Shown piece after piece: positions 52,127-60,832 of a DNA stretch of 64,000 nucleotides; position 1 is the first letter of the stretch; the number at the start of each line of letters is the position of its first letter. The DNA lies in assembly GCA_016787565.1 (NCBI GenBank), contig JAEUUG010000009.1, positions 1 through 64,000 on the forward strand. Reading direction: 5' to 3'. A program made the position numbers and the translations under genes. This DNA comes from Cyclobacteriaceae bacterium (GTDB lineage: Bacteria; Bacteroidota; Bacteroidia; Cytophagales; Cyclobacteriaceae). The notes under the pieces were generated by a model. It searched no databases, had not been told where the DNA came from, and was given only the letters and a program-made list of their open reading frames with translations.

Positions 52127-54757
52127 TCAGAGAACAAATCGATAGGTGTACTTCAGCAGGAAAATATTATGTGGCTGATCATTAAATTCAAATGCATATC
52201 TGTTGTAGCCTGGTGAAGAGGGATCGTAAAAGGCTCCATTTTTTTCCTGGGTCCATACCAGGAACAACGTTGAACCTGGAATGTACTCCCACCGAACAAC
52301 CATATTCGAGCGAAATTGTCCGAAATTAAAATCAGGTTTATCAAACGAATAATCTGTCACACCATCCTGATTTTCATCAACATGATAAATGCCATCATTC
52401 AAATTCATTGCTTCAACAGGAATGGGTGTGTACCGGCTTTGATATTCAGCGGCATTCGCGTTGGTTATGTTTTTAAACTCGCTATAGATTCCGGAAGAAC
52501 CAAAGGGTTGACCCCAGTATTGAATGGATAGGTTTGGCGTAACCATGTACGTGGCCCGCATCGAAACACGAAAGATAGATTGATCAATCTCACCAACGAT
52601 GTACCGCGACTGTCCATTGTAGGAAGCAGTAGAGACGTATTGCATTTCATTCACACTTTTAGTCAGGCTTGGCGAAACGGAGAGGCTTAGCGCATTGGTC
52701 GGTCTGTATGTCAGCTCTACTTCCACAGAGGCCCTTTTCTGGTAATGGTTTAGTCCCCATTGCCACTGTGGATTGATTTCTAACATCAGTTTCTTGCGGC
52801 TATCGGTGGCAATAAAAAACCAGTAATTAATGCTCCCGGGGTAGTGTAACGCGGGCCCGCCACGTAAATCGGCATTGGAGACATTGTGTGTTCCGTACTC
52901 ACCGCCCATACCGGTTACCCAGAAGTTCTTGAATTGAAAACGGGCATTGGCATTATAACCCGTAGAGAGGTTGCGCCAGTCAAAATCCCATTCGGTGTAT
53001 TGAACAGCATTGAATCGCATCCAGCGAAAAATACCGATCGGATTCAAGATGCGGTACTGCGCCCAAACCCATTGCGTCATCAAATCGGTTTGCATCAAAA
53101 ATCCGATATCATTTAATTCAAGTTCTGGCGAAAGCCAGGAGTAGCCGATGTCGTAAACCAGTTTTCCACTTTTTTTCCCAAGTACCAACGTTCCGCCTGT
53201 TCCGGTGAGTGACTTTCGTGTTGTATCCACACGTGCATGATCGTTGTCAGGGCGTTGAAAATATCGTTCCGAAGCCAACTGTGTTTCCGTAATGGATGCT
53301 TCACTTCCCTTAACGTGACTCACCAGCGTTTTCAGGCTAACATAGTATGTTCTGTTTTTCCAATGATGCATGACATCAATACCTCCCGAGTACGCTTTTT
53401 TATGAAGCCAGTCCAGTGCTGGTGATTGTATATTCCGGGTGGTAGCTGTAATCATTCCACCGATGAGTGTATTGCCTTTATTAATATCTTGTTGGGCTCG
53501 CGCGGTGAAGTAATTTGTTAGAGGTTCGATCTCCTGTTTGCGCCTTATGCCCAGGCTATCTATAGTAGCTTTTTCTGAAGCTGTAACAGATTCTAATATT
53601 CCCCATGAAAAGCCATGCTTGTTTTTTCCGGTTAGTTTAGCTGCCCCCAAAATAGTTGTATTGGTTTTACTGTTGACATACTCCGAAACACCATCGTCAC
53701 CTAATGGATCCGTGTCAACATACCCTTGTGGCTGCCTTCCAACTCGTCTCGAGTAAAAGAGGTTGTTGGGATTAAAGTCGGTTATGGGAAAATTCAAGGT
53801 ATTGTTTCCTTCAATAAAAAATGGTCTTCTCTCCTGGAAGAATAATTCAAAAGCCGACAAGTTAACTTGAGAAGGATCAGCTTCAACCTGGCCGAAATCA
53901 GGATTCACGGTTAAGTCAAGGGTAATATCACTGGTAATACCAATCTTGGCATCAAGGCCGGCATCCAGCGAGGAAGACTTACCCGTGAGAAAGGGGTTAC
54001 CCTCTTCTTTTTGATATTGCTCAGTTTTGGCAACAACATAGGGTTGAATTTCCAATTGTTTCTGCGGCTTAATTCCCTGGATTCCCTTCAGATCGCCAAA
54101 CAGATGAACCCATCCACCGGCATCGGGTGGAATATATTGCCAGTTGGATCGCTCCTGATTCCGGAAGTACAAACGCATGATCTGAAGGCCCCAAACATGC
54201 TCCGGCTTATCGGCAAAGCGCAACTGACTAAGTGGAATGCGCATTTCAGCTACCCATCCTTCCTTTACAATACTGGTTTTGAGATACCAAATCGGATCCC
54301 AGTTCCTATCCCAGTCATTACCATTATTGGATATATATTCATCACCCTTTACGCCTGAAACGGAAGCGGTAAAAGAGAACGCAGATCGCCTGTCATAATA
54401 GCTATCGATGTTAATCTCCACCAGGTCTCCCTCAAAGCCATCCCGCCTCGACATACGACTCACTATTTTGTTGGGTTCAGGGTCAAGATTTAAGAATGCC
54501 ACATAGAGATTTTTAGCATCGTACAAAATCTTAAACTGTGTTTGTACAGAGGCTGGTTTGCCTGCATCGGGGGCTAATTGTCTGAACTGTTCGGTTGACC
54601 AGGGCACCTCTTCCCAAGCCGGATCATCCAGAATGCCATCAATAATGGGCGGTGTTCCGGAAACTTGCTTCGTGGTATAGCTTTTTAGTGAATCATTCTG
54701 TGCCTGAATACCACAGGCAATGGAAAGGAGTGAAACTAAGGATACAAAAAACTTCAT
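52127..54757 (-). CDS. DUF5916 outer-membrane protein with CBM9-like domain
   Basis: 876 residues with a signal peptide (cut near IQA). Residues about 28-230 form a CBM9-like/DOMON-type beta sandwich (IDGILDDPAWEEVPW, FKILYDAKNLYVAF). The rest is DUF5916, beta-rich, with ELFFQERRPFFIEGN and NPDFGQVEADPSQVNLSAFE as signatures, and ends in FLLKYTYRFVL, a typical C-terminal strand of an outer-membrane barrel. Family members are common in Bacteroidota but no function is proven. Confidence 0.88.
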   Translation of the reverse strand: MKFFVSLVSLLSIACGIQAQNDSLKSYTTKQVSGTPPIIDGILDDPAWEEVPWSTEQFRQLAPDAGKPASVQTQFKILYDAKNLYVAFLNLDPEPNKIVSRMSRRDGFEGDLVEINIDSYYDRRSAFSFTASVSGVKGDEYISNNGNDWDRNWDPIWYLKTSIVKEGWVAEMRIPLSQLRFADKPEHVWGLQIMRLYFRNQERSNWQYIPPDAGGWVHLFGDLKGIQGIKPQKQLEIQPYVVAKTEQYQKEEGNPFLTGKSSSLDAGLDAKIGITSDITLDLTVNPDFGQVEADPSQVNLSAFELFFQERRPFFIEGNNTLNFPITDFNPNNLFYSRRVGRQPQGYVDTDPLGDDGVSEYVNSKTNTTILGAAKLTGKNKHGFSWGILESVTASEKATIDSLGIRRKQEIEPLTNYFTARAQQDINKGNTLIGGMITATTRNIQSPALDWLHKKAYSGGIDVMHHWKNRTYYVSLKTLVSHVKGSEASITETQLASERYFQRPDNDHARVDTTRKSLTGTGGTLVLGKKSGKLVYDIGYSWLSPELELNDIGFLMQTDLMTQWVWAQYRILNPIGIFRWMRFNAVQYTEWDFDWRNLSTGYNANARFQFKNFWVTGMGGEYGTHNVSNADLRGGPALHYPGSINYWFFIATDSRKKLMLEINPQWQWGLNHYQKRASVEVELTYRPTNALSLSVSPSLTKSVNEMQYVSTASYNGQSRYIVGEIDQSIFRVSMRATYMVTPNLSIQYWGQPFGSSGIYSEFKNITNANAAEYQSRYTPIPVEAMNLNDGIYHVDENQDGVTDYSFDKPDFNFGQFRSNMVVRWEYIPGSTLFLVWTQEKNGAFYDPSSPGYNRYAFEFNDQPHNIFLLKYTYRFVL

Positions 54758-55089
54758 GGTTAACTAAACGCTTGCCTGGACTTCTATAGTCTGTTGACTA
54801 ACGACTTATACTTTTCAATTCTAAATTGGTTACAATTACTCCTGATCAAAGACGCGAAAATCATGAAGAAAATACACGTAAAATTGAAATTTATATAGAC
54901 GGCAAAATTCCACCTTTCCATCTACCGTAAAGTGCGGGATTCGATTAAAACACTACATACGACAGGTAGAAGGTGAAATGTTTGCTAGCGTTAACCGGAA
55001 AAAAACCGTACTTTGCAGGAATTGGTTTTTAACAAAGTGGTTTTTCATCGCTTTTGGAACTAATCTTAACTTAACCTGTTCAATAGCTG
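54758..55089. other. Upstream region of the second sigma factor
   Basis: About 330 bases without a gene. It must hold the promoters of the DUF5916 gene and of rpoD copy 2. TTTG at 54981-54984 and TACTTTG at 55009-55015 are close to the consensus but with a 24-base spacer and a shortened -7 box. No hairpin or repeat stands out. Confidence 0.4.
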
Positions 55090-55953
55090 ATGAGACAACT
55101 AAAAATTAGCAAGCAAATCACTAACCGCGAAAGCCAATCGCTGGATAAGTACCTACAAGAAATTGGTAAAGTGGATTTGATTACTTCTGAAGTAGAAGTA
55201 GAACTGGCAAAACGCATTCGGGAGGGTGATCAGATTGCCCTTGAAAAGCTAACGAAAGCTAACCTTCGTTTCGTGGTTTCAGTTGCAAAACAATACCAAA
55301 ACAATGGTTTAACACTCGGGGATCTGATTAACGAAGGAAACCTGGGGCTGATTAAAGCGGCCAAACGCTTTGATGAAACCCGTGGATTTAAATTTATCTC
55401 GTATGCTGTTTGGTGGATTCGTCAATCAATCATGCAGGCGTTGGCCGAACAATCGCGTATCGTGCGTCTTCCATTGAACAGGGTAGGATCACTGAATAAA
55501 ATTTCAAAGACATTTTCTGAATTAGAGCAGAAATTTCAACGTGAACCATCCCCTGAAGAATTAGCAGAGGTACTGGAAGTAACCACGGCTGAGGTTATTG
55601 ATACACTGAAGATTTCAGGCCGTCATGTTTCCATGAATGCACCTTTCGTTCAGGGTGAGGAGAACAGCCTGTTGGATGTACTTGAAAATGATAGCGAAGA
55701 AACTCCTGACTCAGGTCTGATGGCTGATTCCTTACGCAGAGAAGTACAGCGTGCACTGGCTACCTTAACCCAACGTGAATCGGATGTGATGGCGTTGTAT
55801 TTTGGTTTGAATGGCGAACATGCTATGACCCTGGAAGAAATTGGTGATAAGTTTAAACTCACGCGAGAACGTGTTCGCCAGATTAAAGAAAAAGCTACGC
55901 GCAGACTCCGTCATAGTTCGAGAAGTAAAACGCTGAAGCCGTTTTTAGGATAA
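55090..55953 (+). CDS. Primary RNA polymerase sigma factor, copy 2
   Basis: 287 residues without any gap against copy 1 (5338-6201); I count 26 differences. They are mostly conservative and scattered: the largest group is in region 1.2 (LTPDEE becomes ITSEVE). The region 2.4 promoter contacts and the recognition helix [13 protein letters not shown] are unchanged, while the base of helix 4.2 differs (FNLT to FKLT, KAIRR to KATRR). Third codon positions differ widely, so the duplication is old and both copies are under strong selection. It has its own upstream region and terminator. It probably reads the same promoters but under other conditions. Confidence 0.95.
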   Translation: MRQLKISKQITNRESQSLDKYLQEIGKVDLITSEVEVELAKRIREGDQIALEKLTKANLRFVVSVAKQYQNNGLTLGDLINEGNLGLIKAAKRFDETRGFKFISYAVWWIRQSIMQALAEQSRIVRLPLNRVGSLNKISKTFSELEQKFQREPSPEELAEVLEVTTAEVIDTLKISGRHVSMNAPFVQGEENSLLDVLENDSEETPDSGLMADSLRREVQRALATLTQRESDVMALYFGLNGEHAMTLEEIGDKFKLTRERVRQIKEKATRRLRHSSRSKTLKPFLG

Positions 55954-55979
55954 GCATCCCCATTCAATGATATTCCATT

Positions 55980-56015
55980 AACCCTGAGGTTCATCACTTC
56001 AGGGTTTATTTTTTT
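55980..56015 (+). terminator. Terminator of rpoD copy 2
   Basis: Stem AACCCTGA/TCAGGGTT (55980-55987 and 55999-56006) with an 11-base loop, followed by TATTTTTTT. It starts 26 bases after the stop codon. Confidence 0.9.
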
Positions 56016-56145
56016 AAACATTTTCTATGTTGGTATTTTTTTGACCAATGTGAAAGATCATGCTCACACGCTGATTATCATCATACTTTTTGATTCATTT
56101 TAAGGCAACATTGAATTGTTGTCAAAAGATACTGGCACCAAACTA

Positions 56146-56658
56146 ATGCGCTATCTTATTTTATATATGAGCCATCACGGAACAACCCAACGTGTGGCTA
56201 AACAGTTATCGGAACTATTGGGCATTGAAAATTCTACGGTTGTCGATTTATCAAAAAGCAAACTACCTGATCTGAACTTGTTTCACACCATCATCATCGG
56301 TGGTTCAATTCATGGTGGAAGAATACAATCGCGCGTACGGAAATTCTGTGAAGCGCATAAAGGGAAACTACTGAATAAACGTATTGCGCTATTTCTTTGC
56401 TATATGGATAAGGCCCATGGGCACGAGGCCTTCCATAACGCTTTCCCGAAAGATTTGATAGAGCATGCCGTTGTGCATGGATTTTTCGGGGGCGAATTTC
56501 TATTCTCAGAAATGAATTTTCTGGAGCGCGCAATTGTGCAGAAATTAAGTGGCATTCAAACCGATGTATCAGAACTGGATACCCACGCCATCAGGTCATT
56601 CAGCGAATCAATATTAATGAATGACAAAAAGCACACACTCGAAGATACCGCTGCATAA
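56146..56658 (+). CDS. Flavodoxin-domain protein (HemG-like)
   Basis: About 170 residues from ATG 56146. The FMN phosphate loop is YMSHHGTTQRVAK and the following GGSIHGGRIQSRVRKFC is typical of the Flavodoxin_5 group that includes the protoporphyrinogen oxidase HemG and menaquinone-linked regulators. FFGGEFLF fits the same family. Whether it acts in haem synthesis or as an electron carrier cannot be decided; no haem genes are nearby. An upstream TTG frame to 56116 is not needed. Confidence 0.75.
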   Translation: MRYLILYMSHHGTTQRVAKQLSELLGIENSTVVDLSKSKLPDLNLFHTIIIGGSIHGGRIQSRVRKFCEAHKGKLLNKRIALFLCYMDKAHGHEAFHNAFPKDLIEHAVVHGFFGGEFLFSEMNFLERAIVQKLSGIQTDVSELDTHAIRSFSESILMNDKKHTLEDTAA

Positions 56659-56668
56659 CCCGCTGGGT

Positions 56669-57232
56669 TTAATCAGGAGCATTTCCAGTTTCTGCAAACC
56701 TGCGGATGACATCAATATCTAACCGATCATTCAAGCGTGTTGAATAATGAACTTTCCGAATCTGCAATCCTTTCTCCAACAGGAATTCAGCAGGAATGGT
56801 GCTGAAGGATTCGCCATCGGCCATCATGTGAATGGGAAGGTCCTTATTTTTTGCCTTTAGCGTTGTCTGAACAAATGAAGTCAGGTGACTCATCACTGAT
56901 TTGTAGGTTGATTCTTCCAGTCCATAGGTTTTATACCATTCCTTTTCCGGATCAGAGATCAGCGGAATCGGTGAAACTTCCTGATGAAAGGTGCTTCTCA
57001 GAATCACTTTTTCTTTAGATTCGAAGAAGAAGATCATCTCCAGTCCTTTGGCCTTAAACTCTTCATACACCTTCGTTAGATTATGGACACGCAAGTTGCA
57101 AAAGGGACACCCTGCATGGCGGAAGAAGGCAATCAATACTCTTTTACCCTGATAAGCATTCAGGTCTATTTCTCTGCCGAAAACATCTTTCAATTTAAAG
57201 ACAGGGGCAATTACACTCTTGTTTAGTTTCAT
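56669..57232 (-). CDS. Peroxiredoxin-like (AhpC/TSA) protein
   Basis: 187 residues of thioredoxin fold. FRHAGCPFCNLRV holds Cys42 and Cys45, a CxxC where peroxiredoxins have P-x3-T-x2-C, so it belongs to the peroxiredoxin-like family (AhpC-TSA_2). Such proteins are thought to reduce peroxides or disulfides; the lack of the catalytic threonine makes the activity uncertain. It converges with the flavodoxin-domain gene, 10 bases apart. Confidence 0.8.
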   Translation of the reverse strand: MKLNKSVIAPVFKLKDVFGREIDLNAYQGKRVLIAFFRHAGCPFCNLRVHNLTKVYEEFKAKGLEMIFFFESKEKVILRSTFHQEVSPIPLISDPEKEWYKTYGLEESTYKSVMSHLTSFVQTTLKAKNKDLPIHMMADGESFSTIPAEFLLEKGLQIRKVHYSTRLNDRLDIDVIRRFAETGNAPD

Positions 57233-57468
57233 GAAATTTCAATAAAATGGATGCGAAAGTTACTGTTTAAGGAAGGGTTTATCTCGTTATTCCCAAATTA
57301 TGTTGACTATTGGCAAAACCGGAACATGCATTTGATTGTCAGATTTCTTAAATAGTGCATGATTAATCCTGCGTATATGCACTTCACGTTGAAACACTGT
57401 CTGGAACTTATTGTTCGTTGGCTAATCAATATATTTTCTGTTTTACTGGTTAAGGTAACAACAGCCAC

Positions 57469-58962
57469 ATGCTAAAAATTTTCCAACAGGCAATGCATCA
57501 CAAGGATCGAATCGCGATCCGCGAAGGTGAACATCAAATAACCTACCAACTGCTAATGGATGCTTCTCAGCAAATGGCTTCCATTCTATTGCAAGATGAA
57601 CCCGACTTGAAAGAAGAACGGATTGCGTTTATGGCTAACCCCGGTTTTGATTATGTTAAAACACTCTGGGGAATCTGGCAAGCGGGAGGAATAGCCGTTC
57701 CATTATTTCTGCATGCACCTCCTTCAGCTTTACAATATGTGCTCAGCGTCACAGGAGCCGGATTCGTTATTGCGTCTGAAGAGTTTGAAGATTTACTCAG
57801 GCCCATCTGTAGTGCTCTGGGCATTCACTTACTTGTTCTTTCGGATTTAAAGCATCAACACTCCGTTGCCTTACCAACCATCGACAGTTCACGGGCTGCT
57901 TTGATCTTGTATACCAGCGGCACAACTAATTTGCCAAAAGGCGTGGTTATTACACATCGGAATTTAGAAGCTCAAATTTCAACATTGGTATCAGCGTGGG
58001 AGTGGAGTACAGAAGATCATACCCTCTGTGTTTTGCCCCTGCATCATGTTCATGGAATCGTGAATGTCGTGTGCTGTTCGCTTTGGGCTGGCGCTTGTTG
58101 TGAATTCCTCCCCGCATTTGAGGAAGAAAGTGTATTTAAAATTTTTAGCAAGCAACAGGTTAATGTCTTCATGGCGGTGCCAACCATTTATTATAAACTG
58201 ATTGCTTACTGGGATTCACGGGAAAAAGATGAGCGGGATAGTATCTCGTTATCGATGGCTAAATTCAGACTAATGGTTTCCGGTTCTGCAGCATTGCCTG
58301 TATCGGTGATGGAAAGGTGGAAAGCCATCAGTCATCACATTTTGCTGGAGCGCTATGGAATGACAGAGATTGGAATGGCCATCAGCAATCCATATCACGG
58401 TAAACGTAAGCCCGGATCCATCGGCCTGCCATTGCCTGGTGTGGAAGTTCGGTTGTGTGATGATACTAATCGGCCAGTAGGGGATGAACCCGGAGAGATA
58501 CAGGTTCGGGGCGCTAATGTTTTTAAAGGTTACTGGAAGAAAGATGAGGTAACGCAACAATCTTTTACGAAGGATGGCTGGTTCAAGACAGGCGATATTG
58601 CCGTTGTTGATGATGAGGGTTATTATAGAATTCTGGGACGAAATTCATTGGATATCATTAAGTCAGGAGGATATAAAATTTCCGCTATTGAAATAGAAGA
58701 AATCTTGAGGCAGTATCACGGTATTAAAGATTGTAGTGTTATTGGCATTCCGGATGACGAATGGGGCGAAGTGATCAGTGCTATTCTTGTTACAGAAACT
58801 GTTATTGATCTGAAAGCATTGCATGCATGGCTCCGCGAACGACTTTCGAATTACAAAATTCCACGCCAATTTAAAATTTTAAGTGAACTTCCACGAAATA
58901 CGATGGGGAAAGTCATGAAGAATGAACTCAAACTTCTTTTCAGTTCAACTGAATTGCAGTAA
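57469..58962 (+). CDS. Acyl-CoA synthetase (AMP-forming)
   Basis: 497 residues of the ANL superfamily. Motifs: the ATP loop LYTSGTTNLPKGVV (148-160), VLPLHHVHGI, ERYGMTEIGMA, GWFKTGDIAVVDDEGYY and the C-terminal Lys in PRNTMGKVMKNEL. The enzyme activates a carboxylic acid as the adenylate and passes it to CoA. The pattern is close to malonyl-CoA/medium-chain ligases (ACSF3-like). A PhyH dioxygenase gene follows after 39 bases and is probably cotranscribed. Confidence 0.88.
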   Translation: MLKIFQQAMHHKDRIAIREGEHQITYQLLMDASQQMASILLQDEPDLKEERIAFMANPGFDYVKTLWGIWQAGGIAVPLFLHAPPSALQYVLSVTGAGFVIASEEFEDLLRPICSALGIHLLVLSDLKHQHSVALPTIDSSRAALILYTSGTTNLPKGVVITHRNLEAQISTLVSAWEWSTEDHTLCVLPLHHVHGIVNVVCCSLWAGACCEFLPAFEEESVFKIFSKQQVNVFMAVPTIYYKLIAYWDSREKDERDSISLSMAKFRLMVSGSAALPVSVMERWKAISHHILLERYGMTEIGMAISNPYHGKRKPGSIGLPLPGVEVRLCDDTNRPVGDEPGEIQVRGANVFKGYWKKDEVTQQSFTKDGWFKTGDIAVVDDEGYYRILGRNSLDIIKSGGYKISAIEIEEILRQYHGIKDCSVIGIPDDEWGEVISAILVTETVIDLKALHAWLRERLSNYKIPRQFKILSELPRNTMGKVMKNELKLLFSSTELQ

Positions 58963-59001
58963 GTTAGTATCACACTATTTTTGGTCAATTTCATTTGAAC
59001 T

Positions 59002-59883
59002 ATGAAGCAACTCAAGGAAGATCTTTCAACCTGCCATAATCCGGTAAGTAATCTATTTCCTCATTTGAGTTGGGAAGAGGCTTGGAACGAATATCACTTA
59101 ACGGATGAACAGGTAGCCTTCTTCCATGAATTTGGATATCTGCACAATGTTAAACTGCTGGAGGAAAATCAGGTTGATCAATTGTTGCGTGAACTGGATG
59201 AGATAAAAGAACCTTCCCATCCGATGCATCATTTGTTTTATGAATTTCACAGCAACGAATCGAAGGACCTGAATGCTGTTCTCTTTCACTCACTCGGTCA
59301 TTGGCGCATTTCATCTGGCTTTCACGATGTACTGTGGAATCCGGCCTTTATAGTCGCGGCCTGTCAACTGTTGGGAAACAAACCTGTACGCTTTTGGCAT
59401 GATCAATTATTCTGCAAACCCGCACACCACGGGGGTGTTGTGGCATGGCACCAGGATTACAGTTACTGGACAAGAACGTTGCCGATGCAACACCTCACTT
59501 GCTGGACAGGCCTGGATGATGCTACACGCGATAACGGTTGCTTGTGTTACATTCCTAAAAGCCATACCTGGGGCTTGTTGGATAAACCGGAATTAGCAGG
59601 AGATATGAATGGTCTGGAAAAGTATTTAACGGATGACCAAAAAAAGCAGTTTGAGAATAAGGTGTTTATCGAAATACGAAAAGGTTACGGTGCGTTTCAT
59701 CATCCGTTATTGGTCCATGGTTCGTATGAAAATAAATCATCCCGTTCCCGAAGAGCATTTGTGTTGAATGTTTTTGCTGATGGCACAATGTCCGATTCGG
59801 ATAGTGAGCTCTTACACGGTGTTCCGGTTATTCCGAAAGGAAAAAAAATGGAAGGGCAGTTTTTTCCCTTGCTCTCACTATAA
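59002..59883 (+). CDS. Phytanoyl-CoA dioxygenase (PhyH) family protein
   Basis: 293 residues of an Fe(II)/2-oxoglutarate-dependent oxygenase fold. The metal-binding His150-x-Asp152 is in AWHQDYSYW, the distal His239 in LLVHGSYEN and the 2-oxoglutarate-binding Arg in SRSRRAF. Family members hydroxylate phytanoyl-CoA or other substrates. Its place after an acyl-CoA synthetase gene suggests a CoA-thioester substrate. Its stop codon region forms the T-tail of the terminator for the gene on the other strand. Confidence 0.88.
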   Translation: MKQLKEDLSTCHNPVSNLFPHLSWEEAWNEYHLTDEQVAFFHEFGYLHNVKLLEENQVDQLLRELDEIKEPSHPMHHLFYEFHSNESKDLNAVLFHSLGHWRISSGFHDVLWNPAFIVAACQLLGNKPVRFWHDQLFCKPAHHGGVVAWHQDYSYWTRTLPMQHLTCWTGLDDATRDNGCLCYIPKSHTWGLLDKPELAGDMNGLEKYLTDDQKKQFENKVFIEIRKGYGAFHHPLLVHGSYENKSSRSRRAFVLNVFADGTMSDSDSELLHGVPVIPKGKKMEGQFFPLLSL

Positions 59884-59914
59884 AAAAGATCAGCGTCCTT
59901 TTTCAAAGACGCTG
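59881..59914 (-). terminator. Terminator of the TIM-barrel gene, overlapping the PhyH stop
   Basis: Stem CAGCGTC/GACGCTG (59891-59897 and 59908-59914) with a 10-base loop. On the minus strand it is followed by ATCTTTTTTA, of which the last bases are the complement of the PhyH stop codon. It ends the gene that stops at 59941. Confidence 0.72.
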
Positions 59915-59940
59915 GTGTAAAATGATACGTTGATAAGACT

Positions 59941-60804
59941 CTATTCAGTTAAGCTTTTGAGATACGCAATGCTCTGTGGTACTTGCGTGTTCACCCTGCT
60001 GCTTTCATCTTCAATAAAGTAATGTTGCACACCTGCTTTTTTAGCTGCTTTGAGAATGGCAGGAATATTGATCTCTCCTGTACCCAACGCCACATCGTTT
60101 TCTTGTGATGTTCCACCGGTGCGATCTTTTGGAACACCCTTGCGCAAATCTTTCAGGTGAATGAGTTTCCAGCGGTTACCGTACTTGTTTAGCAGAGCTA
60201 CCGGATTGCCACCGCCAAAGTGCGCCCACAACACATCGAGTTCAAAGGAAACGTATTCAGGATTGGTATTTTGAATAATGTAATCCATTAATGTCCCTTT
60301 TTCATGTGGCCAGAATTCATAGCCGTGTATGTGGTAACAGAAGGTGATGCCATTTTCTTTCAAGACTTTTCCGGCAGCATTGAAATCCTCAACGGCCTTC
60401 TTTGCATTCTCGAAGTTAAAGCTTCCGCCTTTATGCGGTATCCAGGCCGTCATCACATATTTTGATCCCAGGATTTTTGCCCGGTCTGCCACAGCTTGTG
60501 GATCTTTAACCAACTCTTCATAGCCTGCTCCGGTGGATGGTATACTTAATCCTCTCTCATCACACAGTTTTCGAAACTCCTCCGGACTGACTTTACCTGC
60601 ATTGCCCTCTACCTCCGTGAAGCCCATTGCCTTAATGCTATCCAGTGTTTCGGCTACGCCATTGGGAAAGCTTTTTCGAAAGGTATACGTTTGCACTCCG
60701 AAGGCAGCTGTGTATAGGGGTTTCTTACTCTTTTGTGCTGACGTGTCAATGGTTAGCAGTGTGCCACATACCATTATCAGAACGAACAAGATATTTTTTT
60801 TCAT
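59941..60804 (-). CDS. Exported sugar phosphate isomerase/epimerase-like TIM-barrel protein
   Basis: 287 residues with a signal peptide (first 23 residues), hence periplasmic. The AP-endonuclease-2-like xylose isomerase barrel is recognised from FGVQTYTFRKSF, GFTEVEGNAGKVSPEE, FCYHIHGYEFWPHEKG, FELDVLWAHFGGGNPVAL and LIHLKDLRKG, which carry metal ligands. In Bacteroidota such proteins usually work with GMC or Gfo/Idh oxidoreductases on 3-keto sugars. The GMC gene is immediately upstream on the same strand (28 bases). Confidence 0.85.
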   Translation of the reverse strand: MKKNILFVLIMVCGTLLTIDTSAQKSKKPLYTAAFGVQTYTFRKSFPNGVAETLDSIKAMGFTEVEGNAGKVSPEEFRKLCDERGLSIPSTGAGYEELVKDPQAVADRAKILGSKYVMTAWIPHKGGSFNFENAKKAVEDFNAAGKVLKENGITFCYHIHGYEFWPHEKGTLMDYIIQNTNPEYVSFELDVLWAHFGGGNPVALLNKYGNRWKLIHLKDLRKGVPKDRTGGTSQENDVALGTGEINIPAILKAAKKAGVQHYFIEDESSRVNTQVPQSIAYLKSLTE

Positions 60805-60832
60805 ATTGAATTGTATTAAGTATAGATTCGTG

